Source: Aphrophora alni (taxonomy: Eukaryota; Arthropoda; Insecta; Hemiptera; Aphrophoridae). Taken from it: DNA of 64,000 nt. The notes beneath the pieces are model-generated. The model did no database searches. It was not told the origin of the DNA and saw nothing but the letters and a program-made list of their open reading frames with translations. The translations under genes were made by a program, and so were the position numbers. Shown here one piece after another: positions 13,700 to 24,132 of the stretch. How positions within the stretch are numbered: the first letter of the stretch is position 1; each line of letters starts with the position of its first letter. The stretch spans positions 89,588,198 through 89,652,197 of the forward strand of contig OY740770.1 in assembly GCA_963513935.1 (NCBI GenBank). Reading direction: 5' to 3'.

Positions 13700-14219
13700 T
13701 GTTTCGAAATAATCATGAAAGTGGAAGGAAGAAGGTGAGAAAGAGCGAGGGCGGACGCAAGAAGCGGAACCGCGTCGGGTTATTGAGGGTTAGAAGAGGA
13801 AGGTGGGTAGTCGATGGGCAGTTTGAACACCTTAGTGACCGGCCGCGAAAGGGTACCGGTGGAGGTGCGCAGTGTGACCACACGGACCACGCCATCTTGT
13901 CCTGGATGTAGCTGTGTTATACGGGCGAGAGGCCATGTAAGCGGCCGAGACAGGTGGTCGTGCACCACGACCATGTCTCCTATAGCGAGGTTGCGCGTTG
14001 GTTTTGTCCATTTCGTGCGTTGCTGAAGTGTGTGGAGATACTCTAATCTCCAGCGTTGCCATAGTAGCTGGAAGAAGCGTTGCGATTGTTGCCAATGTTT
14101 TAGGCGGTTTTATGGCATGGCAGTGACGACCTCTTCAGGTAGTGAGACCAGAGGTTGACCAACTAGGAAGTGTCCTGGAGTAAGTGCCGAAAGGTCGTTA
14201 GGGTCGTTGGACAGCGGTG
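13700..14219 (-). pseudogene. pol: BEL pol: integrase C-terminal (DUF5641) region
   Basis: In a different minus frame from the integrase core, the sequence runs through 'LTPGHFLVGQPLVSLPEE', a stop at 14,110-14,112, then 'FFQLLWQRWRLEYLHTLQ', 'KWTKP', 'IGDMVVVHD', 'WPLARITQLHPGQDGVVRVV' and 'RPVTKVFKLPID'. The tryptophan-rich start and the W-x-L-x-R-I...HPG-x-DG-x-VRVV core are the DUF5641 signature at the end of BEL/Pao integrases. It is out of frame because of about two extra bases near 14,240. The frame ends at about 13,780, roughly 100 bp before the 3' LTR. Confidence 0.85.
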
Positions 14220-15800
14220 TCAACGGCCTAGAGTTGAGCATGGGGCCTCCACACGGGTGGTTAGCGTTAGGAAGTCCATGAGCTGTATACGTTGTTCACC
14301 AAGCATACGAGTTAAGTGATGCTTGGTGCTCTTAACGGCGCTTTCCCAGAGACCACCTTGGTGCGGTGCTGCGGGGGGTATAAAATGAAATGCGATGCAA
14401 TTTTCACTAGCGAAATGCGAGAGCGATTCGGCAAACTGTGGTTGCTTCTTGAATTCGGCGTATATAGCGTTTACTTTTGCAGCGGCGCCTACGAAGTTGG
14501 TGCCGCGGTCAGAATAGAGGTTAGTGCAAGGACCTCTTCGTGAAATGAATCTGGTGAGAGCTGCGATGTATTCGGACGTTGTTAAGTCCATTGCAATTTC
14601 TATGTGAACAGCTTTAGTAGCGAAGCAGACGAAGATGCACAAGTAGACCTTGACGATCTTAGCGCTGCGTAGCGAATGGATCTTGACAAAGAACGGACCT
14701 GCGTAGTCAACTCCCGTAGTAGTGAACGGCTTGGCGGGCGTCACTCGTGAGCTTGGCAGATTGCCCATCAACGGAAGGTCGTGCGTTGGTCTTGTCCTGA
14801 AGCAGACGATGCATCGGAATACGCAAGATCTGATGATACTTCGCGCTGAGAGGATCCAAAACTTTTGCGTCAGAAGTGACTGGAGTAACTGCGGTCCTGA
14901 GTGCAAATAGCGTTTGTGATAGGCATTTATTATGGCTGTGGTGACGTGATGTTTCTTAGGCAGCAGAAGAGGGTGCCTGGAGGTGTAATTTAGAGGGGAC
15001 TGAGTGAGGCGTCCTCCAACTTTTAGAAGTCCCTTGCTGTCCAAAAAAGGGTTCAGTCTTTGCAGTGCGATGGAACAGGGTCGGCGAGAGTTCAGAAGCT
15101 GGATGTCAGTCTGAAATGCGGTACGTTGGACAATCTTGATAATAGCTTCCTCAGCAGTGTTCAATTCTGCGATTGTAAGGAAACCAGACTGTTTGGATTT
15201 ATTCCTGCAATTGTGAGCGAAGCGTTGAACGTAGGCGACAATGCGATTGAGCGTAGTCCAATTGGAAAATGTAGACAAGAGGTCCCATTCGTGACTGGTA
15301 GAAGCGATGCCTACGTGAAGCGGATTCGTGCGGGTTTCGGGCAGAATGTCCAACACCTGCGCAGGTGTATTAGGCCATTCATGGACCGGAAGCGAAATCC
15401 ACGGCGGACCTGACCACCACAAGGGGTGAGTCACGAGAGACGAACAAGAAATGGGACGCGTGGCACAATCAGCAGGATTGTGACATGAGTCAACATGGAA
15501 CCAATGTTCAGGAGTTACCCACTCCTGAATTTGAGTGACCCTGTTGGCAATATAAACCTTTAGCTTGTATGATGGACTTTTAATCCAGGCGAGAGCGACG
15601 GATGAGTCAGAGTAACAGCGGATTTGCTCGATTTGATAATGCGGAGTGATAAGCGAAACAGCGTGTGCCATGAGGTTGGCGAGTAAATGAGCAGCGCATA
15701 GTTCCAGACGAGGAAGCGATATACGCTTGAGCGGTGCAACCTTGGACTTAGCGAATAACAGCGTTATATGTATATTATTGTCCTTATCAATCGTAATAAC
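14220..15800 (-). pseudogene. pol: BEL pol: RNase H end and integrase core
   Basis: This is an open stretch of about 525 codons downstream of the TAA at 15,801-15,803. It begins with the RNase H part ('LPRLELCAAHLLANL' at about 15,700; 'YSDSSVALAWI'; 'NPADCATR'). Then come an HHCC zinc domain ('HKRYLHSG' and 'CVFRCIVC') and an integrase core with all three acidic residues visible: D in 'GVDYAGPF', D in 'YSDRGTNFVGA' and E in 'GLWESAVKS'. Integrase inserts the cDNA copy into the genome. The frame ends at 14,220-14,222 because of a frameshift at about 14,240; the C-terminal DUF5641 continues in another frame. The 483-aa stretch often read from 15,671 starts at an internal Met and is not a natural start. 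Confidence 0.93.
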
Positions 15801-16286
15801 TTAATAAATAACAGCAGCATAACCTTGTTCAGAGGCGTCTCCAAAGCCAAGAAGTTGTATTGTTTTAGCGTCGTGAAGTCGTGCATAGCGTGGAATTCGG
15901 ACGTCTCTCAAGGTAGGCATGTCCTCAACAAACGTTTGCCACGTATTAACCATATGATCGGGCAATGGGTCATCCCAATCAAGACCAAGAGTCCATAGTA
16001 CTTGGATGATACTTTTTGCGTGAAACATTATTGGCGCTAACCAACCACATGGGTCATAAAGATGAGCAATGACCGAGAGAATTGCGCGTTTAGTGTAAAT
16101 AGGTTCGACTTCCTTAATTGTGTAGGAAAACATATCAGTAGATGCTGTCCATTTTAAACCTAAGATTGACACTAAAGGTTGATCGTCAGATTATAAGTAC
16201 AGCGGGGTTTCACGATGATCTTCAGGAACAGCGTTTAATAGCTCTGTAGCGTTTGAGGTCCATTTCCTAAGTTCGAATTGACCTTT
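15801..16286 (-). pseudogene. pol: BEL pol: RT thumb/connection and RNase H start
   Basis: This continues in the same frame as the YVDD block (16,287-16,532) and the integrase block. It contains 'GQFELRKWTSN' after the TAA at 16,287-16,289, then a second TAA at 16,191-16,193. The next part has 'SILGLKW', 'KRAILSVIAHLYDPCGWLAPI' (the connection region typical of BEL/Pao RT) and the RNase H opening 'GFGDASEQGYAAVIY', with its first catalytic Asp in 'FGDAS'. It stops at TAA 15,801-15,803. Because all three stops are simple in-frame TAAs in an otherwise aligned frame, they look like point mutations after insertion. Confidence 0.92.
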
Positions 16287-16532
16287 TTAGAGCAGTTGAA
16301 TCAATTGTGATTGTAGGTTTAAAGCTGAAGCGACATCATGTGACCCGGTGACAATGTCATCAACATAAATGTTGGTTTTAAGAACATTAGCGGCTAGAGG
16401 AAATTCATGACCATGGTCGTCTGCGAGTTGATTTAAAGTGCGTATGGCGAGAAATGGAGCAGATTTCACCCCATATGTAACTGTAGTTAATTTATAAGTT
16501 GAAATAGGCTGCGATTTATTATCACGCCACAA
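16287..16532 (-). pseudogene. pol: BEL pol: RT catalytic palm with YVDD
   Basis: Contains 'LTTVTYGVKSAPFLAIRTL' (the FG-x-x-S-AP-F region of RT) and 'NIYVDDIVTGS', with the catalytic YVDD box encoded at 16,356-16,367. The two aspartates bind metal for DNA synthesis. It is out of frame with the preceding protease/RT segment by one base near 16,540 and in frame with the segments that follow. Confidence 0.93.
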
Positions 16533-16534
16533 AA

Positions 16535-17767
16535 TTAATTGGTAATTTTGATCAGCGGAAGCAAGTTTATTTGCCTATACATCTGGCGTATATCACATGA
16601 GAATACGATATTGTATCGGCGAAAATGGAAAATAACATCGCATATGTTTGCTTGTAGCTTTGCACCACAATATAGCGTATCGTTTAGAGACATTCCGTTG
16701 CTGGTTTTTGCGCTTGCGTCAAATACAACTCTGAGTTTAGTAGTTGAACTCGATTCTTTAGTTACCGCATGATGTGGTAAGAAATAGTGATTAGGCGGAA
16801 GATCAGGTTCCGTATACATCTGCATATGACCGGAAGAAAGATAGTCACACATGAAAGCAGAATAAGCGATTTTCAATTTTGAATTTTTGCTGAAAGAATT
16901 TTCCAAATTTAGAAAACGACGTTTAGCCTGGTCAAAAGAGTTACCAAGAAGAATGTTCTTATCAATAAATGGCAGAGCCACTTCATAGCGACCGTCCGAG
17001 AGACGGGTCATAATGTTTATGTACGATAATTCACAATCTAACTCATCTTTGGTGTTTTGATTTACCACTGGTGGTTCCTCAAGTGACCAAAATTGCTGCA
17101 AAACATGATTTAAGCGTGTGGTGTCACAAACAAACAAAGAAATAGAATTTTTAACGACGAAATTAGTACGAACTGGACCGACAAGAACATAACCGAACAC
17201 AGTATCGATGGCAGTAGGCAGATGTTCGCCTAAATTAATTTTATGACCTGTTATGATCTGGCCATAAATGTCAGCACCGATCAACATTTCAATTTTTTTA
17301 GGACAATTAAATTTCGGATCGGCTAGTTGAATATGTCTAAGCTTGTTTTGAATATCACAAGATGGCGTCCATTGCGGTAGTTCGGAGGCTATATGGTCTA
17401 AGACAATGATGTTATGTGTACCTTCCAAAACACGTCCGTCCAAAGAGCCTAAAGTTAATTTAACAAATCCTTTAATGAGTGTGGAAACATTGGAGATTCC
17501 CTGTAGGCTTAAAACTGTAGGTTGAATTTTCAGGCCTAAGTCCAAAGCACACTGCGTGGTTATGAGGGAAGTTTGACTCCCTGAGTCCAAAATAGCCGTA
17601 GCTATGCATGATTTACTAGAATTTGGATTAAGTACTAATTTAGTGGTCCCTAAAATAGTAATTAATCCGTTAGAGCGAATAGCGAGGTTAGGCCTAGTGG
17701 ATAGGCTGGTTATCTTTTGCGAGTGATCGTGTCCAGTGAAGCGATGCGATTTTTGCGGGCCTTTTAG
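16535..17767 (-). pseudogene. pol: BEL pol: aspartic protease and RT N-terminal part
   Basis: The frame opens directly after the TGA at 17,768-17,770 and stays open to 16,535. The aspartic protease motif 'AILDSGSQTSLIT' lies at about 17,600-17,560 (the DSG/S box, cleaving the polyprotein). It is followed by 'LIGADIYGQII', 'FGYVLVGPV' and then RT fingers/palm: 'YFLPHHAVTKESS', 'KLRVVFDAS' and 'FSCDIRQMYRQINLL'. The first RT catalytic Asp is in 'SCDIRQM'. The segment is in the same frame as gag. A one-base frameshift near 16,540 ends it in the middle of RT, just before the expected 'QLILWRD' block. Confidence 0.93.
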
Positions 17768-17770
17768 TCA
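17768..17770 (-). promoter_or_regulatory. In-frame TGA (context TGA-CTA) between gag and protease
   Basis: On the minus strand the gag frame ends CAA TCA TGA CTA AAA, and the protease frame continues in the same phase with no other stop. The second BEL copy has TGA CTT at the corresponding place (49,147-49,149). UGA followed by CUA is a known leaky-stop context. Readthrough here is an inference: a stop shared by descent is the alternative. Confidence 0.55.
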
Positions 17771-17895
17771 TGATTGTGACGCAGGCGACTCCTGTTGTAT
17801 TTTAATGTGCAACAAGGTATGGTGCTTAGCGCTGCATAACTTGCACACACTTTGTGATTTACAGCGTGATACAGTATGCATGTGACTTAAACAAT
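17771..17895 (-). pseudogene. gag: BEL gag, 3' fragment (zinc-knuckle tail)
   Basis: This is the last about 41 codons of gag, cut from the rest by the nested element. It holds the second half of knuckle 2 (...C-LSHM-H-TVSR-C) and a third Cys/His motif, CKLC followed by SAKHHTLLH (C-x2-C-x4-H-x4-H). It then runs through 'IQQESPASQS' to the TGA. Removing the insertion and one CAAT copy leaves the gag frame intact (6,237 bp is divisible by three). Confidence 0.9.
17892..17895. repeat. Nested-element target-site duplication, left (CAAT)
   Basis: CAAT precedes the left 2,067-bp LTR and recurs at 24,129-24,132 after the right LTR. The unoccupied site in BEL copy 2 (ATTG at 49,022-49,025, opposite orientation) has it once. 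Confidence 0.9.
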
Positions 17896-19962
17896 TGTAG
17901 CATTTAAATTCAACAAGCACATCCGCAATATAACTTCATTAACACTCTTCCACGTCCAATTTCCGTCCCTTGACAGATGCTGGCACCTGGCGGCCCGCTC
18001 CAAAACCAAGCATCGCCTGATACCGAACACAAAGTCCATTCGCCGGTCAAGCTAGCTTCTCTAATACCCGGTCCACAGTCTAGATGTGATAACAACATGG
18101 TCTACATTCTGCATCACTCATTTAACAAAAGTTTTTTTTCTCTCTAACCTTACAAGTCTCATACAACATCATGTTAATTTACAGTTTGTGCGTTTTAGTT
18201 TAAATAACCTAGTTCAAAAATGTTAAATTAACCATCATTTTTCTCGGTACAAACTCACGTGAACTGCGACAGGATTAACCAGGTACTTCAACCTTACAGA
18301 TTTTGTCATATTATATATTTTGTTAATTTTTAAAATAATTTGTTAATTATCATGTATTCTTTAAAATATGTATTTCATGTTTTATTTAATATTCTATTTT
18401 CTTTTGAAACTGAATGATTATAAAATTTTCTTTTCTTAAAACATCATTTACAAAACCTTGTAAAGGCACATTTTAAGTTTTGAACAATTTTGTGAAATAA
18501 GTGCAGACTAATGTTGAACATTAAATGATCAGAATATCCTATTGAACATGTCAAATATAAAACAATTAGAGAAATTTCTTCTAAATCAGAAAATTTCGTT
18601 TTATAGACTTTTGAAGAATCTTACAAGTCTTATACAAGCTTTCTTTTAAAACAAAACTATATATATAAATAAATTTATAATCATCTAAGAAGCTTTTAAT
18701 TACAATCTTAACGAATTTCTGTGATGCAATTAATTTACTTTAATTTTGACAAATAACCAGATATTTTCTTCAATAAAGAACATTAATGCTACAACATGTC
18801 CGATTTTGTACAGACACTAAAAAAAAAACATGTTTTTTGCTACAGCCAATATGCTGGTAGGAGAAATAGAGAAATTCTTGTCTCATATTGCGCAAACCAG
18901 CGAATCATCCTAGCAAGTTTCGTCCTGTTGGCAAAACACGTTTTTGCATCACATAACTTCAGATTTTCAAGTGCATAAAAGTGATGTCCTTTTTTTACAG
19001 CTGACTTTACTGAACTTTAACTAACTCATATGATTTATGTGCCTAAATTTACTTCCGCAAATATGTGTTCCTTCAAACTATTTTCTAGATGTAGACTTTT
19101 GTAATTATTTATAAATTATATAACAATTTATTGGGTGGAGCCTGCATGCAATTTTCGGTCCTAACAACCTCCAAGAGGTTAGTTTCTAAATTAAAATAAT
19201 TGACGTCAATTAACAAAATTTCAAAATTCTAAATTAATTTTCCTTTTTTTTTTTTTTTTATTTAAATATAAATTTATTGGCCAATACAGTTTCTTTTTTT
19301 TAAGAAATTTTCAAACCAATTATATTATGTTACTTTAGTTTAGTGATAAACATGTTAACTATAGATATGATCTTTCTTGAACTTAAAATATCAAGCTCTT
19401 TTATATTTTGTTAATTTCTGTTACTATTTAAAAGGAAACTATCATCTTATAAACTAAACTAAAAAGGGGGGGATAAGTTTTTTTTTGAAAATCTTGATTA
19501 ATTTTTTTTTTAAATTATTATACTTTTACTTTAAGGGCGTATAATCTTTTTTTTGATTAATTATAATTCTGTGAATTATTAAGCTGTGCTCATTGTTTTT
19601 TTTATTGTTAAATTTTTGTAACTATAAACATATATATATATAAACTAAAAGGGGGGGGATAAATGTTTAGAATCTGTTGATTAATTTTTTTTTTATCTAA
19701 ATTATTATATGTTACAATTAAGGGCTTATAACTTTTACAATTTATGATCTTGTTAATCATAAGTTTTTTTTTTACTGATGATTTGTGTCAGGATGTCTTT
19801 TGTTGTAAATGACAAAGTCTGAACCGTCGAAATTTCTTTCTGTTTTCAATAAACTTGAGCCTTGTTAATTATTAAACTTGTCTTTGTCTTTTTTTATTTT
19901 TCTTTTCAAACATCGTTACCATTTTAGTTCCGCCTTTATTAAATTTAAGTCCCCTGGTAACA
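17896..19962 (+). repeat. LARD 5' LTR (2,067 bp)
   Basis: TG...CA termini, identical by eye to 22,062-24,128, including homopolymer lengths I checked (16 T at about 19,244-19,259 and 7 G at about 19,466). Small frames at 17,910-18,098 (minus) and 18,796-18,978 (plus) occur identically in both LTRs; they have no known motif and are probably incidental. A TATA-like stretch is at 18,659-18,669. AATAAA is at 18,772-18,777 and 19,848-19,853, the latter a plausible polyadenylation signal near the LTR end. Confidence 0.93.
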
Positions 19963-19968
19963 TGTTTT

Positions 19969-19980
19969 TGGTAGCAGAGC
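19969..19980 (+). promoter_or_regulatory. LARD primer-binding site (initiator-Met tRNA)
   Basis: TGGTAGCAGAGC lies 6 bases after the left LTR. The first 11 bases complement the CCA-bearing acceptor end of animal initiator-Met tRNA (whose 5' end is AGCAGAG). This tRNA would prime minus-strand synthesis. Confidence 0.85.
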
Positions 19981-21894
19981 GTGGTTAGCTTTAAATTCTA
20001 GCTTGGTTTTCTCTAAATTATAGAGTTGTTAATTTAAATTCTGGAACCGTAGTTAATTTTCAAAATTTCGCATTGGAACTATCTAAATTTAAATTCAAAA
20101 TTATTTTGTTAAACAAGGCTCATTTTTATGTTTTGCAGCTTTTCAAATACTGCACAACTGTTGCTGATGAAATTTTTTTTTTAGTTTAAATATTTAAAGC
20201 TCTATAAATCTATAGTCTCTTTTTTTTATTATTTATTTATTTTTATAAACACTTACACAAAAACTTCTAAACCAATTTCGATAAATTTTTTTTTATTATT
20301 ATTTTGTCTGCTTAAATATTTTTTTTTATATATATATATATTTACATACACTGCACACGACTCATTCACTGAATTTGATCCAGACAGCGGGGTCATTCGG
20401 GAATCCAAAAAAATTTTAAATAAATAATAAAATCCAAAAATAGTTAAAAACAAAAAAAAAACAAAAAAAATTTCAAAAACTCCTTCAAAAATTTTCTCGA
20501 GTTTTCTTTCGTTGTCTGTATTGATTCATACTTACACACACACATATACACAACATCTACACTACATATAATACTTGAGTCTTTCTCTGGCTCTTTAATT
20601 TTTTTGGCATCTTCTTAAAAGAAATTTTTTTTAAATTACTTGGTTTATTTTTTTTTATCTATTATTATCAGCAACAGTTAAGATGGCAGTGGATTTGCTG
20701 CGATTAGTGGACACGTTAAAGAACACGGAGCTTGCTTTTGAATTTTTTTTGGTCATCTTGAAGGAAAATTATTTTTATTTATTTTTTTTTAATTTTATCA
20801 TCATGAGCAATAGGCAAGATGGCGGTGGACTGGTTGATGCAGATGGTGGCACTTTCTTAATAATTCATTGAAATGTTGAACACCTTTTTTTAAAAAAATA
20901 TATCATTGTGTACAATTTTCTTTCTCTTTTCCAAATTATAGGGGCCCAGTTTTATGTAGGACAACATGGTTGGCCTGTTTGCCCTTTCTTAAATTATTTG
21001 GTTGTTTGTTATTAGCAGGTCAACATGTTTGTTTCCTAATTTAGTTTTTTTTATTAGGGTTGAGAAAACCGGAGTTAGGTTTTCTCACATTGTGGGTCAC
21101 CTTTTTATACTGTCTTTTTGCCACACTCCTTTTTTTTGCTACACTTTTATAATCACTTAAATATTTTGATGAAATTTTTTTTTACACAATTTTTTTTGAT
21201 TAAATTAAATTCTTTTTTTTGGGGCACATGATACACATATAAGACCCTAAGTCAAACATCACATGCCCTGCCTTGGGCACTAAAACAATTTTGACTCCCC
21301 AACGTTTCATACTGCTTCTTTGTTTATTTTCAAAATGTATTATTTGTTTAGACCCTTCAAAATTCTTTTTTCTCGCGGAAATTGTTAAGAGCCGTGAATA
21401 GTTTAAATTTCTCTTCGTATGGGAGAAGAGGAATTTAAAAATAACGACGCTGAGCATGATCTGACCTAATTGGCTTCAGGAGTTTTTTTTTATTTTTATT
21501 TATTTTGTAATTTAATGTAAAGGTCGGCTCAGAGGATACTCCCCCCCGTCTGAGTCCGACCTTTCCTGTAAGCCTAAAGTGTTATGCACTTTCCCTCCCC
21601 AGTCCCCGGAGTGGTCACCTCCACTTGGTATTCCCGAGGTGCCACTCCACCCCTTTTCCCCACGTACCTTAGTGTACAAAGTCAGTTCATGCACAGCAAT
21701 GTCGACCTTTGCGTCACCCTTCAGCTCTTTCTGTCGGGGGCTTGACCCAATGATAGGTGGGAAGAGCTGAGACGCTATAGAAATTTCAAAATTTAATAAG
21801 TAAGTGCCGAAGGAGGCTACACCCTAGAGTGGTGATTATAAAAGCATTATGAAGCGTTGTTTCTATCAGGTGCCCCTGATTTCAAAATTTTGTA

Positions 21895-22016
21895 GGAGGC
21901 CCTTCTGGCCCCTTTCTTCAGAAGCTTGTAGGAGGCCCTTCTGGCCCCTTTCTTCTATCTTTTCTTGGAGGCCCTTCTGGCCCTTTTTCAAAATTTTGCG
22001 GGAGGCCCTTCTGGCC
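21895..22016. repeat. 36-bp minisatellite in the LARD interior
   Basis: Four copies of ggaggcccttctggcc begin at 21,895, 21,931, 21,967 and 22,001, giving spacings of 36, 36 and 34 bp. Confidence 0.9.
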
Positions 22017-22048
22017 TCTTTTCTGACTCCACCCCAACTCCGTCTTTC

Positions 22049-22060
22049 GGGGGGGGAGAG
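22049..22060 (+). promoter_or_regulatory. LARD polypurine tract
   Basis: GGGGGGGGAGAG lies one base before the right LTR. It is the expected plus-strand primer of reverse transcription and confirms the plus orientation. Confidence 0.85.
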
Positions 22061-22061
22061 C

Positions 22062-24128
22062 TGTAGCATTTAAATTCAACAAGCACATCCGCAATATAAC
22101 TTCATTAACACTCTTCCACGTCCAATTTCCGTCCCTTGACAGATGCTGGCACCTGGCGGCCCGCTCCAAAACCAAGCATCGCCTGATACCGAACACAAAG
22201 TCCATTCGCCGGTCAAGCTAGCTTCTCTAATACCCGGTCCACAGTCTAGATGTGATAACAACATGGTCTACATTCTGCATCACTCATTTAACAAAAGTTT
22301 TTTTTCTCTCTAACCTTACAAGTCTCATACAACATCATGTTAATTTACAGTTTGTGCGTTTTAGTTTAAATAACCTAGTTCAAAAATGTTAAATTAACCA
22401 TCATTTTTCTCGGTACAAACTCACGTGAACTGCGACAGGATTAACCAGGTACTTCAACCTTACAGATTTTGTCATATTATATATTTTGTTAATTTTTAAA
22501 ATAATTTGTTAATTATCATGTATTCTTTAAAATATGTATTTCATGTTTTATTTAATATTCTATTTTCTTTTGAAACTGAATGATTATAAAATTTTCTTTT
22601 CTTAAAACATCATTTACAAAACCTTGTAAAGGCACATTTTAAGTTTTGAACAATTTTGTGAAATAAGTGCAGACTAATGTTGAACATTAAATGATCAGAA
22701 TATCCTATTGAACATGTCAAATATAAAACAATTAGAGAAATTTCTTCTAAATCAGAAAATTTCGTTTTATAGACTTTTGAAGAATCTTACAAGTCTTATA
22801 CAAGCTTTCTTTTAAAACAAAACTATATATATAAATAAATTTATAATCATCTAAGAAGCTTTTAATTACAATCTTAACGAATTTCTGTGATGCAATTAAT
22901 TTACTTTAATTTTGACAAATAACCAGATATTTTCTTCAATAAAGAACATTAATGCTACAACATGTCCGATTTTGTACAGACACTAAAAAAAAAACATGTT
23001 TTTTGCTACAGCCAATATGCTGGTAGGAGAAATAGAGAAATTCTTGTCTCATATTGCGCAAACCAGCGAATCATCCTAGCAAGTTTCGTCCTGTTGGCAA
23101 AACACGTTTTTGCATCACATAACTTCAGATTTTCAAGTGCATAAAAGTGATGTCCTTTTTTTACAGCTGACTTTACTGAACTTTAACTAACTCATATGAT
23201 TTATGTGCCTAAATTTACTTCCGCAAATATGTGTTCCTTCAAACTATTTTCTAGATGTAGACTTTTGTAATTATTTATAAATTATATAACAATTTATTGG
23301 GTGGAGCCTGCATGCAATTTTCGGTCCTAACAACCTCCAAGAGGTTAGTTTCTAAATTAAAATAATTGACGTCAATTAACAAAATTTCAAAATTCTAAAT
23401 TAATTTTCCTTTTTTTTTTTTTTTTATTTAAATATAAATTTATTGGCCAATACAGTTTCTTTTTTTTAAGAAATTTTCAAACCAATTATATTATGTTACT
23501 TTAGTTTAGTGATAAACATGTTAACTATAGATATGATCTTTCTTGAACTTAAAATATCAAGCTCTTTTATATTTTGTTAATTTCTGTTACTATTTAAAAG
23601 GAAACTATCATCTTATAAACTAAACTAAAAAGGGGGGGATAAGTTTTTTTTTGAAAATCTTGATTAATTTTTTTTTTAAATTATTATACTTTTACTTTAA
23701 GGGCGTATAATCTTTTTTTTGATTAATTATAATTCTGTGAATTATTAAGCTGTGCTCATTGTTTTTTTTATTGTTAAATTTTTGTAACTATAAACATATA
23801 TATATATAAACTAAAAGGGGGGGGATAAATGTTTAGAATCTGTTGATTAATTTTTTTTTTATCTAAATTATTATATGTTACAATTAAGGGCTTATAACTT
23901 TTACAATTTATGATCTTGTTAATCATAAGTTTTTTTTTTACTGATGATTTGTGTCAGGATGTCTTTTGTTGTAAATGACAAAGTCTGAACCGTCGAAATT
24001 TCTTTCTGTTTTCAATAAACTTGAGCCTTGTTAATTATTAAACTTGTCTTTGTCTTTTTTTATTTTTCTTTTCAAACATCGTTACCATTTTAGTTCCGCC
24101 TTTATTAAATTTAAGTCCCCTGGTAACA
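22062..24128 (+). repeat. LARD 3' LTR (2,067 bp)
   Basis: Full-length match to 17,896-19,962 at a constant offset. Candidate polyadenylation signals fall at 22,938 and 24,014. Its right end fuses in frame with gag, which creates the spurious last ~30 residues of the 24,038-25,273 open frame. Confidence 0.93.
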
Positions 24129-24132
24129 CAAT
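24129..24132. repeat. Nested-element target-site duplication, right (CAAT)
   Basis: Second copy of CAAT, directly after the right LTR. Confidence 0.9.

Larger units (their letters stand above)
19963..22061 (+). other. LARD internal region, no coding capacity
   Basis: The sequence is T-rich and non-coding between the primer-binding site and the purine tract. Visible structure includes two copies of an 'aagatggc.gtgga' word (about 20,681 and 20,817), a GC-rich block 21,530-21,780, and a roughly 36-bp minisatellite at 21,895-22,016. Frames such as 21,849-22,073 (plus) and 21,866-22,205 (minus) are products of that minisatellite and are not called as genes. Confidence 0.8.
17896..24128 (+). mobile_element. 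LARD-like non-autonomous LTR retrotransposon nested in BEL gag
   Basis: A 6,233-bp element with direct repeats of 2,067 bp (17,896-19,962 and 22,062-24,128). Both begin TGTAG and end TAACA and are offset by exactly 4,166 bp. It has a 4-bp target duplication CAAT, a primer-binding site at 19,969-19,980 matching the end of initiator-Met tRNA, and a purine tract at 22,049-22,060 just before the right LTR. The orientation is therefore plus, opposite to its BEL host. The 2,099-bp interior has no gag, protease, RT, RNase H or integrase motif in any frame. It must have been moved by proteins of another element; the 4-bp duplication suggests a Gypsy-type integrase. I saw no difference between the two LTRs, so the insertion is young. 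Confidence 0.93.

Noticed and set aside
14316..15413. Plus-strand open frames opposite BEL integrase
   Set aside because: They are antisense shadows of the minus-strand RNase H/integrase, which carries all the domain motifs.
17910..18978. 60-62 residue open frames repeated at 22,076-23,144
   Set aside because: They are identical only because they lie in the two identical LTRs of the nested element; duplication is not evidence of coding.
20681..20832. Two 'aagatggc' words as possible translation starts in the LARD interior
   Set aside because: The reading frames behind them are short and without any gag-like motif.
21849..22205. Overlapping open frames with repeated 'RRPFWPLSS' or 'GQKGL' text
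   Set aside because: Generated by the 36-bp minisatellite, whose period is a multiple of three; no homology expected.
24038..24128. C-terminal ~30 residues of the gag open frame
   Set aside because: This part reads into the 3' LTR of the nested element and is not gag.
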